The notes beneath the pieces were generated by a model that worked only from the letters and a program-made list of their open reading frames with translations, did no database searches and was not told the DNA's origin. DNA of 5,368 nucleotides, from positions 5,393 through 10,760 of the forward strand of contig NZHJ01000038.1 in assembly GCA_002691265.1 (NCBI GenBank). The letters run 5' to 3'. Within the stretch, counting starts at the first letter, position 1. Each line of letters starts with the position of its first letter. This document shows, in pieces, positions 1 to 5,368 of this stretch. This DNA comes from Flavobacteriaceae bacterium. Lineage in GTDB: Bacteria; Bacteroidota; Bacteroidia; Flavobacteriales; Flavobacteriaceae. Made by a program: the position numbers and the translations under genes.

Positions 1-63
1 GGTTTTAAAATTGAAAATGATAAAAAAGTCAGATATTCAAAAAAATCTGACGAAGTATTTTAG
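1..63 (+). CDS. rplX: 50S ribosomal protein L24 (uL24), C-terminal end only
   Basis: This is the last 20 codons and TAG stop of a gene that begins before the window. The visible peptide contains VGF-like GFKIEND followed by [13 protein letters not shown], which matches the C-terminus of bacterial L24, where a basic VRYSKKS-type segment is usual in Bacteroidota. L24 is an assembly-initiating protein of the large subunit that binds 23S rRNA near its 5' end. Its place directly before rplE, with only 2 bases between the stop and the next ATG, is the conserved spc operon order and suggests translational coupling. The identification rests on a short peptide plus synteny; nothing can be said about the rest of the protein. 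Confidence 0.9.
   Translation, partial: GFKIENDKKVRYSKKSDEVF
28..51 (+). other. 7-bp inverted repeat at the rplX/rplE junction
   Basis: GTCAGAT (28-34) and ATCTGAC (45-51) are perfect reverse complements around a 10-base A-rich loop. The stem lies in the end of rplX and closes 14 bases before the rplE ATG. A weaker outer helix, TAAAA (21-25) with TTTTA (58-62), could extend it across an asymmetric internal loop. It is not a terminator: no T-tract follows directly and genes continue downstream. In E. coli, S8 represses the spc operon by binding mRNA at this same junction, so a regulatory role is possible. The stem also encodes conserved L24 residues, and a 7-bp match is expected by chance in several kilobases of AT-rich DNA. 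Confidence 0.25.
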
Positions 64-65
64 AT

Positions 66-815
66 ATGAGTTATTTACCAAGATTAAAAAAGGAATATAA
101 GAGTAACATTGTCTCTAGATTAATAAAAGAATTTAGTTACGATAATGTTATGCAGGTGCCAAGGCTTGAGAAAATTGTAATTTCCAAGGGTGTCGGTGCT
201 GCTGTAAATGATAAAAAGCTTATTGACCACGCGCTTAATGAAGTTACAGAAATCTCTGGTCAAAAAGCTATTGCAACAATGTCAAAAAAAGATGTTGCAT
301 CATTTAAATTGAGAAAAGGAATGCCAGTTGGTGTAAAAGTAACATTGAGGGGTGAAAGAATGTATGAATTTCTTGATAGGTTTGTTACAACTGCTCTTCC
401 AAGAGTAAGGGATTTCAACGGAGTTAAAAACACTGGGTTTGACGGCAGAGGTAACTATAATTTAGGTGTCACTGAACAAATTATTTTCCCCGAAATTAAT
501 ATTGATAAAATCAACAAGATTTCAGGTATGGACATAACATTTGTTACTAGTGCTAATTCTGATATTGAAGCTATGCAGCTTTTAAGTGAGCTTGGATTAC
601 CTTTTAAAAATAAGGATGAAAGACCAGTAGCAGAAACTAAATCATCAGTTAAGGAGATCCCCGAAGTTGAGGCTGCTGTTGAGGAGACACCTGCTGTTGA
701 GGAGACATCTGCTGTTGAGGAGACATCTGCTGTTGAGGAGACACCAGAGGTCGAGGCTGCTGTTGAGGAGATTCCAGAAGAAGAGGATATTGAAGAAAAT
801 AATAAAGAAGATTAA
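66..815 (+). CDS. rplE: 50S ribosomal protein L5 (uL5) with a long acidic C-terminal extension
   Basis: L5 binds 5S rRNA and helps form the central protuberance of the large subunit, contacting the P-site tRNA. Residues 1-180 form a full bacterial L5: [11 protein letters not shown] start, [14 protein letters not shown] (31-44), [21 protein letters not shown] (65-85), the RVRDFNGV segment (113-120), [18 protein letters not shown] (128-144), and a final LLSELGLPF (172-180). Family members usually end close to there, at about 180-185 residues. This protein continues to residue 249 with a tail rich in Glu, Val, Ala, Thr and Pro; I count 26 acidic and 6 basic residues in 181-249. The tail is one open frame with no frameshift, so it looks like a real extension. 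The ATG lies 2 bases after the rplX stop, with no Shine-Dalgarno motif. The tail's function is unknown. Confidence 0.97.
   Translation: MSYLPRLKKEYKSNIVSRLIKEFSYDNVMQVPRLEKIVISKGVGAAVNDKKLIDHALNEVTEISGQKAIATMSKKDVASFKLRKGMPVGVKVTLRGERMYEFLDRFVTTALPRVRDFNGVKNTGFDGRGNYNLGVTEQIIFPEINIDKINKISGMDITFVTSANSDIEAMQLLSELGLPFKNKDERPVAETKSSVKEIPEVEAAVEETPAVEETSAVEETSAVEETPEVEAAVEEIPEEEDIEENNKED
675..776 (+). repeat. 18-base tandem repeats encoding AVEET(S/P) in the L5 tail
   Basis: Four contiguous 18-base units occupy 675-692, 693-710, 711-728 and 729-746. Units two and three are identical, and units one and four differ only in the last codon or two (ACACCT and ACACCA in place of ACATCT). A diverged fifth copy, ending ATTCCA, lies at 759-776. 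All keep the rplE reading frame and encode A-V-E-E-T plus Ser or Pro. The array is flanked by two copies of a PEVEAAVEE segment (residues 199-207 and 227-235). Near-perfect identity at the base level suggests recent expansion by slippage or unequal recombination. A change in copy number would keep the frame. Confidence 0.95.
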
Positions 816-836
816 ATTTTAACAAATTATAATACT

Positions 837-1106
837 ATGGCTAAAGAATCAATGAAAGCTCGCGAAGTAAAAAGAGCAAAAATTGTAGCTAAATATGCTG
901 AAAAAAGAAAAGCTTTAAAGGAAGCTGGAGACTATGAAGGTTTGCAAAAACTTCCAAAAAATGCTTCTCCAATTAGAATGCATAACAGATGTAAATTAAC
1001 TGGTAGACCTAAGGGATACATGAGGAATTTTGGCATTTCTAGGGTGCTTTTTAGAGAGATGGCAAATAAAGGGTTAATACCTGGAGTTAAAAAAGCTAGT
1101 TGGTAA
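837..1106 (+). CDS. rpsN: 30S ribosomal protein S14 (uS14), zinc-independent 89-residue form
   Basis: S14 sits in the head of the small subunit and joins late in assembly. The protein opens with [15 protein letters not shown], has a basic helical N-terminal half, then the family signature region [27 protein letters not shown] (about residues 50-76) and the typical [11 protein letters not shown] end (79-89). Only one cysteine (Cys52) is present, so the paired CxxC zinc ligands of the short 61-residue S14 form are absent. At 89 residues it belongs to the longer zinc-free class. The 21-base gap after rplE is the longest in the window, is A/T-only apart from two C residues, and holds no Shine-Dalgarno motif. 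Confidence 0.97.
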   Translation: MAKESMKAREVKRAKIVAKYAEKRKALKEAGDYEGLQKLPKNASPIRMHNRCKLTGRPKGYMRNFGISRVLFREMANKGLIPGVKKASW

Positions 1107-1124
1107 AAAAATAAAATTAAAAAT

Positions 1125-1523
1125 ATGAATACAGATCCTATAGCTGATTATTTAACGAGAGTTAGAAATGCGATTAGAGCAAATCATAAAGTTGTTTCTA
1201 TTCCTGCATCTAATCTTAAGAAAGAAATTACCAAAATATTATTCGATCAGGGATACATTTTGAGCTATAAATTTGAAGATGATACTGCTCAAGGTAGTAT
1301 AAAAATTGCCTTAAAGTATACAAAAGAAAATAATGAATCAGTAATAACAAATATTTCTAGAATTAGTAAACCAGGTTTGAGAAAGTATTCTAGTTCAAGT
1401 GATTTACCAAGAGTATTAAACGGGCTTGGAATTGCTATAGTTTCTACATCTAAAGGTGTTATGACTGCTAAGCAAGCAAAAACAGAAAATGTCGGTGGAG
1501 AAGTAATTTGTTACGTTAATTAG
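1125..1523 (+). CDS. rpsH: 30S ribosomal protein S8 (uS8)
   Basis: S8 binds the central domain of 16S rRNA early in assembly of the platform; in E. coli it also represses its own operon by binding mRNA near the rplE start. The sequence starts [19 protein letters not shown], the conserved N-terminal RNA-binding helix. It continues with [20 protein letters not shown] (26-45), [12 protein letters not shown] (77-88) and the signature [12 protein letters not shown] (107-118), ending GGEVICYVN. The length of 132 residues is normal. The upstream gap of 18 bases contains only A and T, and translation must start without an anti-Shine-Dalgarno match. Nothing in the protein looks unusual. Confidence 0.98.
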   Translation: MNTDPIADYLTRVRNAIRANHKVVSIPASNLKKEITKILFDQGYILSYKFEDDTAQGSIKIALKYTKENNESVITNISRISKPGLRKYSSSSDLPRVLNGLGIAIVSTSKGVMTAKQAKTENVGGEVICYVN

Positions 1524-1537
1524 AAAAAAATAAAAAA

Positions 1538-2080
1538 ATGTCTAGAGTAGGAAATAATCCGATTACAATACCTGAGGGAGTTTCAGTTGAAATTTCTGAA
1601 AATAAAATTATTGTCAAAGGTAAGTTAGGAGAAATTGAACAAGAATTTTCTGACGTAACTGTTAAAATGAGTGAAGGTATTCTTAAAGTTGAGAGAGTAT
1701 CAGAAGCTAAAAATCATAAATCAAAGCATGGACTTTACAGAGCTTTAATCAATAATATGGTTATTGGAGTTTCTGAAGGCTGGACTAAAGAATTGGAGTT
1801 AGTTGGAGTTGGATATCGTGCTTCTGCTCAAGGACAGAAGCTTGAACTTGCGTTAGGTTTTTCACACAGCGTTGTAATGAGTTTAGCAAACGAAGTTAAA
1901 GTTGAAACAGTCTCTGAAAAAGGGTCTAATCCAATTATTAAGCTTACTTCTTTTGACAAACAATTAGTTGGACAGGTTGCTGCCAAGATTCGATCTTTCA
2001 GAAAACCTGAACCATACAAAGGAAAAGGAATAAGATTTGTTGGAGAGCAAATTAGAAGAAAGGCAGGAAAACAAGCTTAA
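1538..2080 (+). CDS. rplF: 50S ribosomal protein L6 (uL6)
   Basis: L6 binds 23S rRNA near the sarcin-ricin loop and the factor-binding site, and consists of two related domains. The N-terminal domain begins MSRVGNNPITIPEGV and includes IIVKGKLGEIEQEF (24-37). The second domain includes ELELVGVGYRASAQGQKLELALGFSH (85-110), and the C-terminal signature PEPYKGKGIRFVGE lies at 157-170, followed by a basic RRKAGKQA tail. The length of 180 residues is normal. It follows rpsH after 14 A/T bases and precedes rplR by 10. An open frame on the opposite strand at about 1828-2019 is only a shadow of this gene. Confidence 0.98.
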   Translation: MSRVGNNPITIPEGVSVEISENKIIVKGKLGEIEQEFSDVTVKMSEGILKVERVSEAKNHKSKHGLYRALINNMVIGVSEGWTKELELVGVGYRASAQGQKLELALGFSHSVVMSLANEVKVETVSEKGSNPIIKLTSFDKQLVGQVAAKIRSFRKPEPYKGKGIRFVGEQIRRKAGKQA

Positions 2081-2090
2081 TTTTTAAATT

Positions 2091-2447
2091 ATGAAGTTAA
2101 CTAAGAAACAAAGAAGAATTAGGATTAAAAATAGAATCAGAAAAATAGTTTCAGGAACTGAAACTCATCCAAGATTATCTGTTTTTAGAAGTAATAAAGA
2201 AATTTATGCTCAATTGATTGATGATGTTAATGGTAATACTATCGTTTCATCTTCGTCTGCTGAAAAAGAAATTTCAAAGACTAAAGGAAATAAAACTGAA
2301 ACCGCTTCAATAGTTGGAAAAAAACTTGCTGAAAAAGCTGTTTCAAAGGGAATAAAACAAGTGTCTTTTGACCGTTCAGGGTATTTATACCACGGAAGAA
2401 TCAAGTCTTTAGCAGACGGTGCAAGAGAAGGTGGATTAAAATTTTAA
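2091..2447 (+). CDS. rplR: 50S ribosomal protein L18 (uL18)
   Basis: L18 binds 5S rRNA together with L5 and attaches it to the large subunit, so it works physically with the rplE product upstream. The N-terminus is a basic, probably flexible segment ([17 protein letters not shown]). The conserved fold follows with [20 protein letters not shown] (26-45), a serine-rich strand-loop, and the C-terminal signature [19 protein letters not shown] (94-112) ending REGGLKF. The length of 118 residues is typical. The stop is followed after 3 bases by the rpsE ATG, consistent with coupled translation. No Shine-Dalgarno motif is visible in the TTTTTAAATT leader. Confidence 0.98.
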   Translation: MKLTKKQRRIRIKNRIRKIVSGTETHPRLSVFRSNKEIYAQLIDDVNGNTIVSSSSAEKEISKTKGNKTETASIVGKKLAEKAVSKGIKQVSFDRSGYLYHGRIKSLADGAREGGLKF

Positions 2448-2450
2448 TTT

Positions 2451-2975
2451 ATGTATCATAACTATAAAAGTGTAGAAAGAGTAAAACCAGGGGGTCTTGA
2501 ACTTAAAGACAGTTTAGTAGGAGTTCAGAGGGTCACTAAAGTTACTAAAGGTGGTCGAACATTTGGATTTTCAGCAATTGTTGTTGTTGGAGATGAGAAC
2601 GGAGTTGTCGGTCATGGCTTAGGAAAGTCAAAAGATGTTTCTAGTGCTATTGCAAAAGCAGTTGAGGATGCGAAAAAGAATTTAGTAAGAATACCTATTG
2701 TTAAAGGAACTTTACCACATCAACAAAAAGGTAAATTTGGTGGAGCTAGAGTGAATATCATTCCTGCTGCTCCTGGTACGGGGGTTATCGCTGGAGGAGC
2801 CGTGAGAACTGTTCTTGAGGCTGTTGGTGTACACGATGTACTATCAAAATCTCAAGGTTCGTCAAATCCTCATAATGTTGTAAAAGCTACATTTGATGCA
2901 TTACTCAGATTAAAAAATGCACATACTATTGCAAAAAATAGAGGTATAACATTAGAAAAATTGTATAAAGGTTAA
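2451..2975 (+). CDS. rpsE: 30S ribosomal protein S5 (uS5)
   Basis: S5 lies at the mRNA entrance of the small subunit and affects decoding accuracy; its N-terminal double-stranded-RNA-binding-like domain contacts 16S rRNA. After [19 protein letters not shown], which resembles the N-termini of Bacteroidota S5, come [24 protein letters not shown] (28-51) and [18 protein letters not shown] (53-70). The C-terminal domain has the glycine-rich [21 protein letters not shown] stretch (107-127) and [14 protein letters not shown] (134-147). The length of 174 residues is normal for the phylum. The start follows the rplR stop by 3 bases, and no in-frame alternative fits the family start better. Confidence 0.98.
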   Translation: MYHNYKSVERVKPGGLELKDSLVGVQRVTKVTKGGRTFGFSAIVVVGDENGVVGHGLGKSKDVSSAIAKAVEDAKKNLVRIPIVKGTLPHQQKGKFGGARVNIIPAAPGTGVIAGGAVRTVLEAVGVHDVLSKSQGSSNPHNVVKATFDALLRLKNAHTIAKNRGITLEKLYKG

Positions 2976-2980
2976 AAGAG

Positions 2981-3157
2981 ATGGCAAAAATTAAAGTAAC
3001 ACAAACAAGAAGTTCTATCAATAGAACTAAAAAACAAAAGCTTACGTTAGCTGCTCTTGGATTAAGAAAGTTAGGTATGACAGTTGAACATGAAGACACG
3101 CCTAATATTTTAGGAATGATTAAAAAAGTTAGTCACTTAATAAGTGTTGAAAAATAA
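2981..3157 (+). CDS. rpmD: 50S ribosomal protein L30 (uL30)
   Basis: This is a small gene of 58 codons, found by translating the gap between rpsE and rplO. It reads [20 protein letters not shown] at the start, then a [21 protein letters not shown] region (residues 23-43), and ends [13 protein letters not shown]. These features match bacterial L30: a first strand with a K-V-T-x-x-R-S pattern, the L-x-x-L-G-L-R-K-L segment and the I-x-x-V-x-H-L-I end. L30 is a minor large-subunit protein that binds 23S rRNA and is absent from some bacteria. Its place between rpsE and rplO is the standard spc position. The gap after rpsE is 5 bases (AAGAG), slightly more purine-rich than other leaders here but too close to the ATG for a good Shine-Dalgarno. 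Confidence 0.97.
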   Translation: MAKIKVTQTRSSINRTKKQKLTLAALGLRKLGMTVEHEDTPNILGMIKKVSHLISVEK

Positions 3158-3161
3158 AAAA

Positions 3162-3614
3162 ATGGATTTAAGTAATTTAAAACCTGCTAAGGGTTCAATT
3201 AATAAAAACAGTAAAAGAGTCGGTCGAGGACAAGGTTCAGGTAAAGGTGGTACCGCTACAAGAGGTCACAAAGGAGCTAAATCTAGATCTGGTTACTCCA
3301 AAAAAATTGGTTTTGAAGGTGGTCAAATGCCACTTCAAAGAAGAATTCCAAAATTTGGATTTAAAAATATTAACAGGTTAGAATATCAAGTTGTTAATCT
3401 GGATACAATTCAATCCCTAATTGATAATAAAAAAGTTAAAACTACACTTGACTTTGAATCTATGGTTAAGTTAAGATTAGTTCGTAAAAACGAACTTGTA
3501 AAGATTTTAGGTAGAGGTGAATTAAAAGGGAAAGTTAAAGTTTCAGCTCATAAGTTTACAGCATCTGCAAAATCAGCAATTGAAGCTGCTGGAGGAGAAG
3601 CAATAAACATATAA
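3162..3614 (+). CDS. rplO: 50S ribosomal protein L15 (uL15)
   Basis: L15 is a large-subunit assembly protein with a long extended N-terminal arm that threads through 23S rRNA. The chosen ATG gives 150 residues starting MDLSNLKPAKGS, the expected family start; an in-frame GTG at 3144 would add six residues and overlap rpmD, which is less likely. The Gly/Lys/Arg-rich arm runs over about 18-66, including VGRGQGSGKGGTATRGHKG (20-38) and FEGGQMPLQRRIPKFGF (51-67). The globular C-terminal part includes VKILGRGELKGKVKVSAHKFT (113-133) and the family's AKSAIEAAGGEA pattern near the end. Only four A bases separate it from rpmD. Confidence 0.97.
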   Translation: MDLSNLKPAKGSINKNSKRVGRGQGSGKGGTATRGHKGAKSRSGYSKKIGFEGGQMPLQRRIPKFGFKNINRLEYQVVNLDTIQSLIDNKKVKTTLDFESMVKLRLVRKNELVKILGRGELKGKVKVSAHKFTASAKSAIEAAGGEAINI

Positions 3615-3621
3615 ATTAATT

Positions 3622-4986
3622 ATGAATAAGGTAATTGAAGTATTAAAAAATATCTGGAAAATCACAGAGCTTAAAGATAGGATAGGCTTGACTCTTATTC
3701 TCTTAGTGGTTTACAGATTTGGTGCCCAGGTAGTTCTTCCTGGTATTGATGCTACTAAGTTGGGTCAAATAGCTGAAAACACTGAGCAAGGTATTCTCGG
3801 TTTATTAAATGCTTTTACAGGTGGTGCATTTGCTAATGCTTCAGTTTTTGCTCTTGGTATAATGCCTTACATTTCTGCATCAATTGTTGTTCAGTTAATG
3901 GGCATAGCAGTTCCTTATCTTCAAAAGCTTCAAAAGGAGGGAGCTAGTGGTCAGAAAAAAATCACTCAAATCACTAGATGGCTTACTATTGCAATCTGTT
4001 TGGTTCAATCTCCCGCATATTTGACAGCTTTGCCTGCACTAGGTATCCCACAGGATGCCTTCCTACTAGGTCAAGGAGGTATGTTCTATTTTTCATCAAT
4101 TGTGATATTAGTTACCGGGTGTATTTTTGCCATGTGGTTAGGAGAAAAAATTACTGACAAAGGAATTGGTAACGGTATCTCACTGCTTATTATGGTTGGT
4201 ATTATTGCTACCATGCCTCAGTCTTTTGTTCAGGAGTGGGTATCTAGAGTAACTGAATCTAACGGTGGTTTAATTATGATTTCAATCGAACTTGTAATTT
4301 GGACAGCTATTATTTTAGCATCAGTTATGCTTGTATTGGCCGTAAGAAAAATTGCTGTTCAATATGCAAGACGTACTGCATCGGGAGGATTTGACAGAAA
4401 TGTTGCTGGAACTAGACAGTATATACCCCTCAGACTTAATGCCTCAGGCGTAATGCCTATAATATTTGCTCAAGCAATCATGTTCGTTCCGTCATTTTTA
4501 GGAGGGTCAATCAAGAATGTCGATTCTCAATTCATGTCGACTTTTGGTAGTTGGATGGAAATTGAATTTGCTGATATATTCGGCCTTTGGTATAATATCG
4601 TATTTGGACTTTTAATTGTAGTATTTACATATTTTTATACTGCAATTACTGTCCCAACAAATAAAATTGCTGACGATCTAAAAAGAAGTGGAGGTTTTAT
4701 TCCAGGAATTAGACCCGGTACAGATACTTCAAATCTTCTTGATACGATTATGTCACATATAACTTTACCCGGTTCTATATTCTTAGCACTTATTGCAGTA
4801 TTTCCTGCAGTAGTTGTTAAGTTTATGGATGTTCAAGCGGGATGGGCATTATTTTTTGGCGGAACATCTTTACTAATTATGGTTGGAGTTGCAATTGACA
4901 CTATGCAACAGGTAAATTCATATTTACTTAACAAACACTATGATGGACTTATGAAAGCAGGTAGGGATAGAAAACCAGCAATATAA
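3622..4986 (+). CDS. secY: Sec translocon channel subunit SecY
   Basis: SecY forms the inner-membrane pore through which unfolded proteins are exported, with SecE, SecG and the motor SecA, and inserts membrane proteins co-translationally. The 454-residue sequence has ten hydrophobic segments, at roughly 21-40, 73-98, 117-138, 153-174, 183-200, 217-241, 273-295, 321-345, 380-402 and 407-427. The plug region follows the first loop (about 60-72, [10 protein letters not shown]). The cytosolic loop [20 protein letters not shown] (250-272) and the later [13 protein letters not shown] (354-366) are the conserved ribosome- and SecA-contacting loops. Family signature [14 protein letters not shown] lies at 79-92. 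Position after rplO is classical. No adk or map gene follows; infA starts 10 bases after the stop. Confidence 0.98.
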   Translation: MNKVIEVLKNIWKITELKDRIGLTLILLVVYRFGAQVVLPGIDATKLGQIAENTEQGILGLLNAFTGGAFANASVFALGIMPYISASIVVQLMGIAVPYLQKLQKEGASGQKKITQITRWLTIAICLVQSPAYLTALPALGIPQDAFLLGQGGMFYFSSIVILVTGCIFAMWLGEKITDKGIGNGISLLIMVGIIATMPQSFVQEWVSRVTESNGGLIMISIELVIWTAIILASVMLVLAVRKIAVQYARRTASGGFDRNVAGTRQYIPLRLNASGVMPIIFAQAIMFVPSFLGGSIKNVDSQFMSTFGSWMEIEFADIFGLWYNIVFGLLIVVFTYFYTAITVPTNKIADDLKRSGGFIPGIRPGTDTSNLLDTIMSHITLPGSIFLALIAVFPAVVVKFMDVQAGWALFFGGTSLLIMVGVAIDTMQQVNSYLLNKHYDGLMKAGRDRKPAI

Positions 4987-4996
4987 AATTATTAAT

Positions 4997-5212
4997 ATGG
5001 CAAAACAGGCACCAATAGAACAAGAAGGAACAATTATTGAATCGCTTTCGAATGCAATGTTTAGAGTTGAATTAGAAAATGATCATGTTGTAACTGCTCA
5101 TATTTCTGGAAAAATGCGATTGCATTATATCAAATTATTGCCTGGTGATAAAGTAAAATTAGAAATGAGTCCTTACGATTTAACTAAGGCAAGAATAACT
5201 TATAGATTTTAA
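4997..5212 (+). CDS. infA: Translation initiation factor IF-1
   Basis: IF-1 binds the A site of the small subunit and, with IF-2 and IF-3, controls initiator tRNA selection. The 71-residue protein is a single S1-like OB-fold domain: [42 protein letters not shown] (22-41), then the strongly conserved [21 protein letters not shown] (47-67), ending TYRF. Length and every core motif match bacterial IF-1. The leader AATTATTAAT has no Shine-Dalgarno. Placement between secY and rpmJ is common in bacteria. The stop is 3 bases before the rpmJ start, suggesting coupled expression of the two. Confidence 0.98.
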   Translation: MAKQAPIEQEGTIIESLSNAMFRVELENDHVVTAHISGKMRLHYIKLLPGDKVKLEMSPYDLTKARITYRF

Positions 5213-5215
5213 AAG

Positions 5216-5332
5216 ATGAAAGTAAGAGCTTCAGTAAAAAAGAGAAGTGCAGATTGTAAAATTGTACGAAGAAAAGGGAGACTTTACGTTATAAACAAAA
5301 AGAATCCTAGATTTAAACAAAGACAAGGTTAA
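5216..5332 (+). CDS. rpmJ: 50S ribosomal protein L36 (bL36), zinc-ligand-poor form
   Basis: This gene of 38 codons starts 3 bases after the infA stop. It reads [20 protein letters not shown], then [18 protein letters not shown]. The start MKVRASVKK, the central CKIV and the terminal KQRQG are diagnostic of L36, the smallest large-subunit protein, which packs against 23S rRNA. In the zinc-binding form the metal is held by Cys11, Cys14, Cys27 and His33 (E. coli numbering, no gaps needed). Here those positions are Ser, Cys, Asn and Phe, so three of four ligands are lost and zinc binding is not expected. This zinc-free form is known in Bacteroidota. The rpsM ATG follows after 4 bases. Confidence 0.97.
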   Translation: MKVRASVKKRSADCKIVRRKGRLYVINKKNPRFKQRQG

Positions 5333-5336
5333 TATT

Positions 5337-5368
5337 ATGGCAAGAATAGCAGGAATAGACATACCAAA
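5337..5368 (+). CDS. rpsM: 30S ribosomal protein S13 (uS13), N-terminal start only
   Basis: The last 32 bases open a reading frame with ATG and encode MARIAGIDIP before the window ends. That is the conserved N-terminus of bacterial S13, a small-subunit head protein that forms bridges to L5 in the large subunit and contacts P-site tRNA. Its position directly after rpmJ marks the start of the alpha operon set (usually rpsM, rpsK, rpsD, rpoA, rplQ). The 4-base gap (TATT) suggests read-through from the spc genes and no new promoter. The call rests on ten residues plus synteny. Confidence 0.92.
   Translation, partial: MARIAGIDIP

Noticed and set aside
660..780. The repeat tract as a CRISPR array or mobile-element remnant.
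   Set aside because: Units are contiguous 18-mers without spacers, are coding, and have no terminal inverted repeats or transposase nearby.
606..815. The L5 tail as a separate gene, or as the product of a frameshift into non-coding sequence.
   Set aside because: The tail is in the same frame as L5, its repeats keep that frame, it ends at a stop 21 bases before rpsN, and there is no internal start with a plausible leader. A continuous extension is the simplest reading.
1828..2019. 63-codon open frame on the minus strand within rplF.
   Set aside because: It lies entirely antisense to a conserved gene and shows no recognisable protein features; it is a shadow frame.
2210..2404. 64-codon open frame on the minus strand within rplR.
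   Set aside because: It is antisense to conserved L18 coding sequence with no supporting motif or leader; it is a shadow frame.
3144..3161. Upstream in-frame GTG start for rplO, adding six residues (MLKNKK).
   Set aside because: It overlaps the end of rpmD. The ATG at 3162 gives the expected L15 N-terminus and a 4-base gap like those of its neighbours.
3479..3496. Perfect 7-bp hairpin with an AAAA tetraloop (AGTTCGT / ACGAACT) inside rplO.
   Set aside because: It lies in mid-gene and encodes ordinary L15 residues (VRKNEL). No T-tract follows, so it is not a terminator, and a 7-bp match is expected by chance in several kilobases. No regulatory role can be supported.

Overview
The window is a continuous, all-forward segment of a bacterial spc ribosomal-protein operon running into the alpha operon. 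The order is rplX (3' end) - rplE - rpsN - rpsH - rplF - rplR - rpsE - rpmD - rplO - secY - infA - rpmJ - rpsM (5' end). Eleven genes are complete and one is cut at each edge. Gaps between genes are 2 to 21 bases, and no promoter or terminator is visible inside, so co-transcription is likely.

Several signs point to Bacteroidota, probably a Flavobacteriia-like lineage. The DNA is strongly AT-rich. Almost every start codon follows a short run of A and T with no Shine-Dalgarno motif. The protein N-termini (S5, L24, L15, L36) look like those of that phylum. S14 is the 89-residue form and L36 the 38-residue form, and both lack most zinc ligands. secY is followed directly by infA, with no adk or map between them. 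I cannot name genus or species from the sequence alone.

Layout: positions 1-3611 encode ribosomal proteins of both subunits: L24, L5, L6, L18, L30 and L15 (large) and S14, S8 and S5 (small). Positions 3622-4986 encode SecY, the channel of the Sec translocon. Positions 4997-5332 encode initiation factor IF-1 and L36, and position 5337 opens S13. The set couples ribosome assembly, translation initiation and export of newly made proteins. The longest non-coding gap is 21 bases.

This is mostly a conserved housekeeping region, and I found no new system. The one clear oddity is in L5. After its normal domain (about residues 1-180) it carries a roughly 69-residue, very acidic, low-complexity tail. 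The tail contains near-identical 18-base tandem repeats and its glutamate codons shift from GAA to GAG. A second, weaker point is a 7-bp inverted repeat at the rplX/rplE junction, where S8-mediated autoregulation of this operon acts in E. coli.
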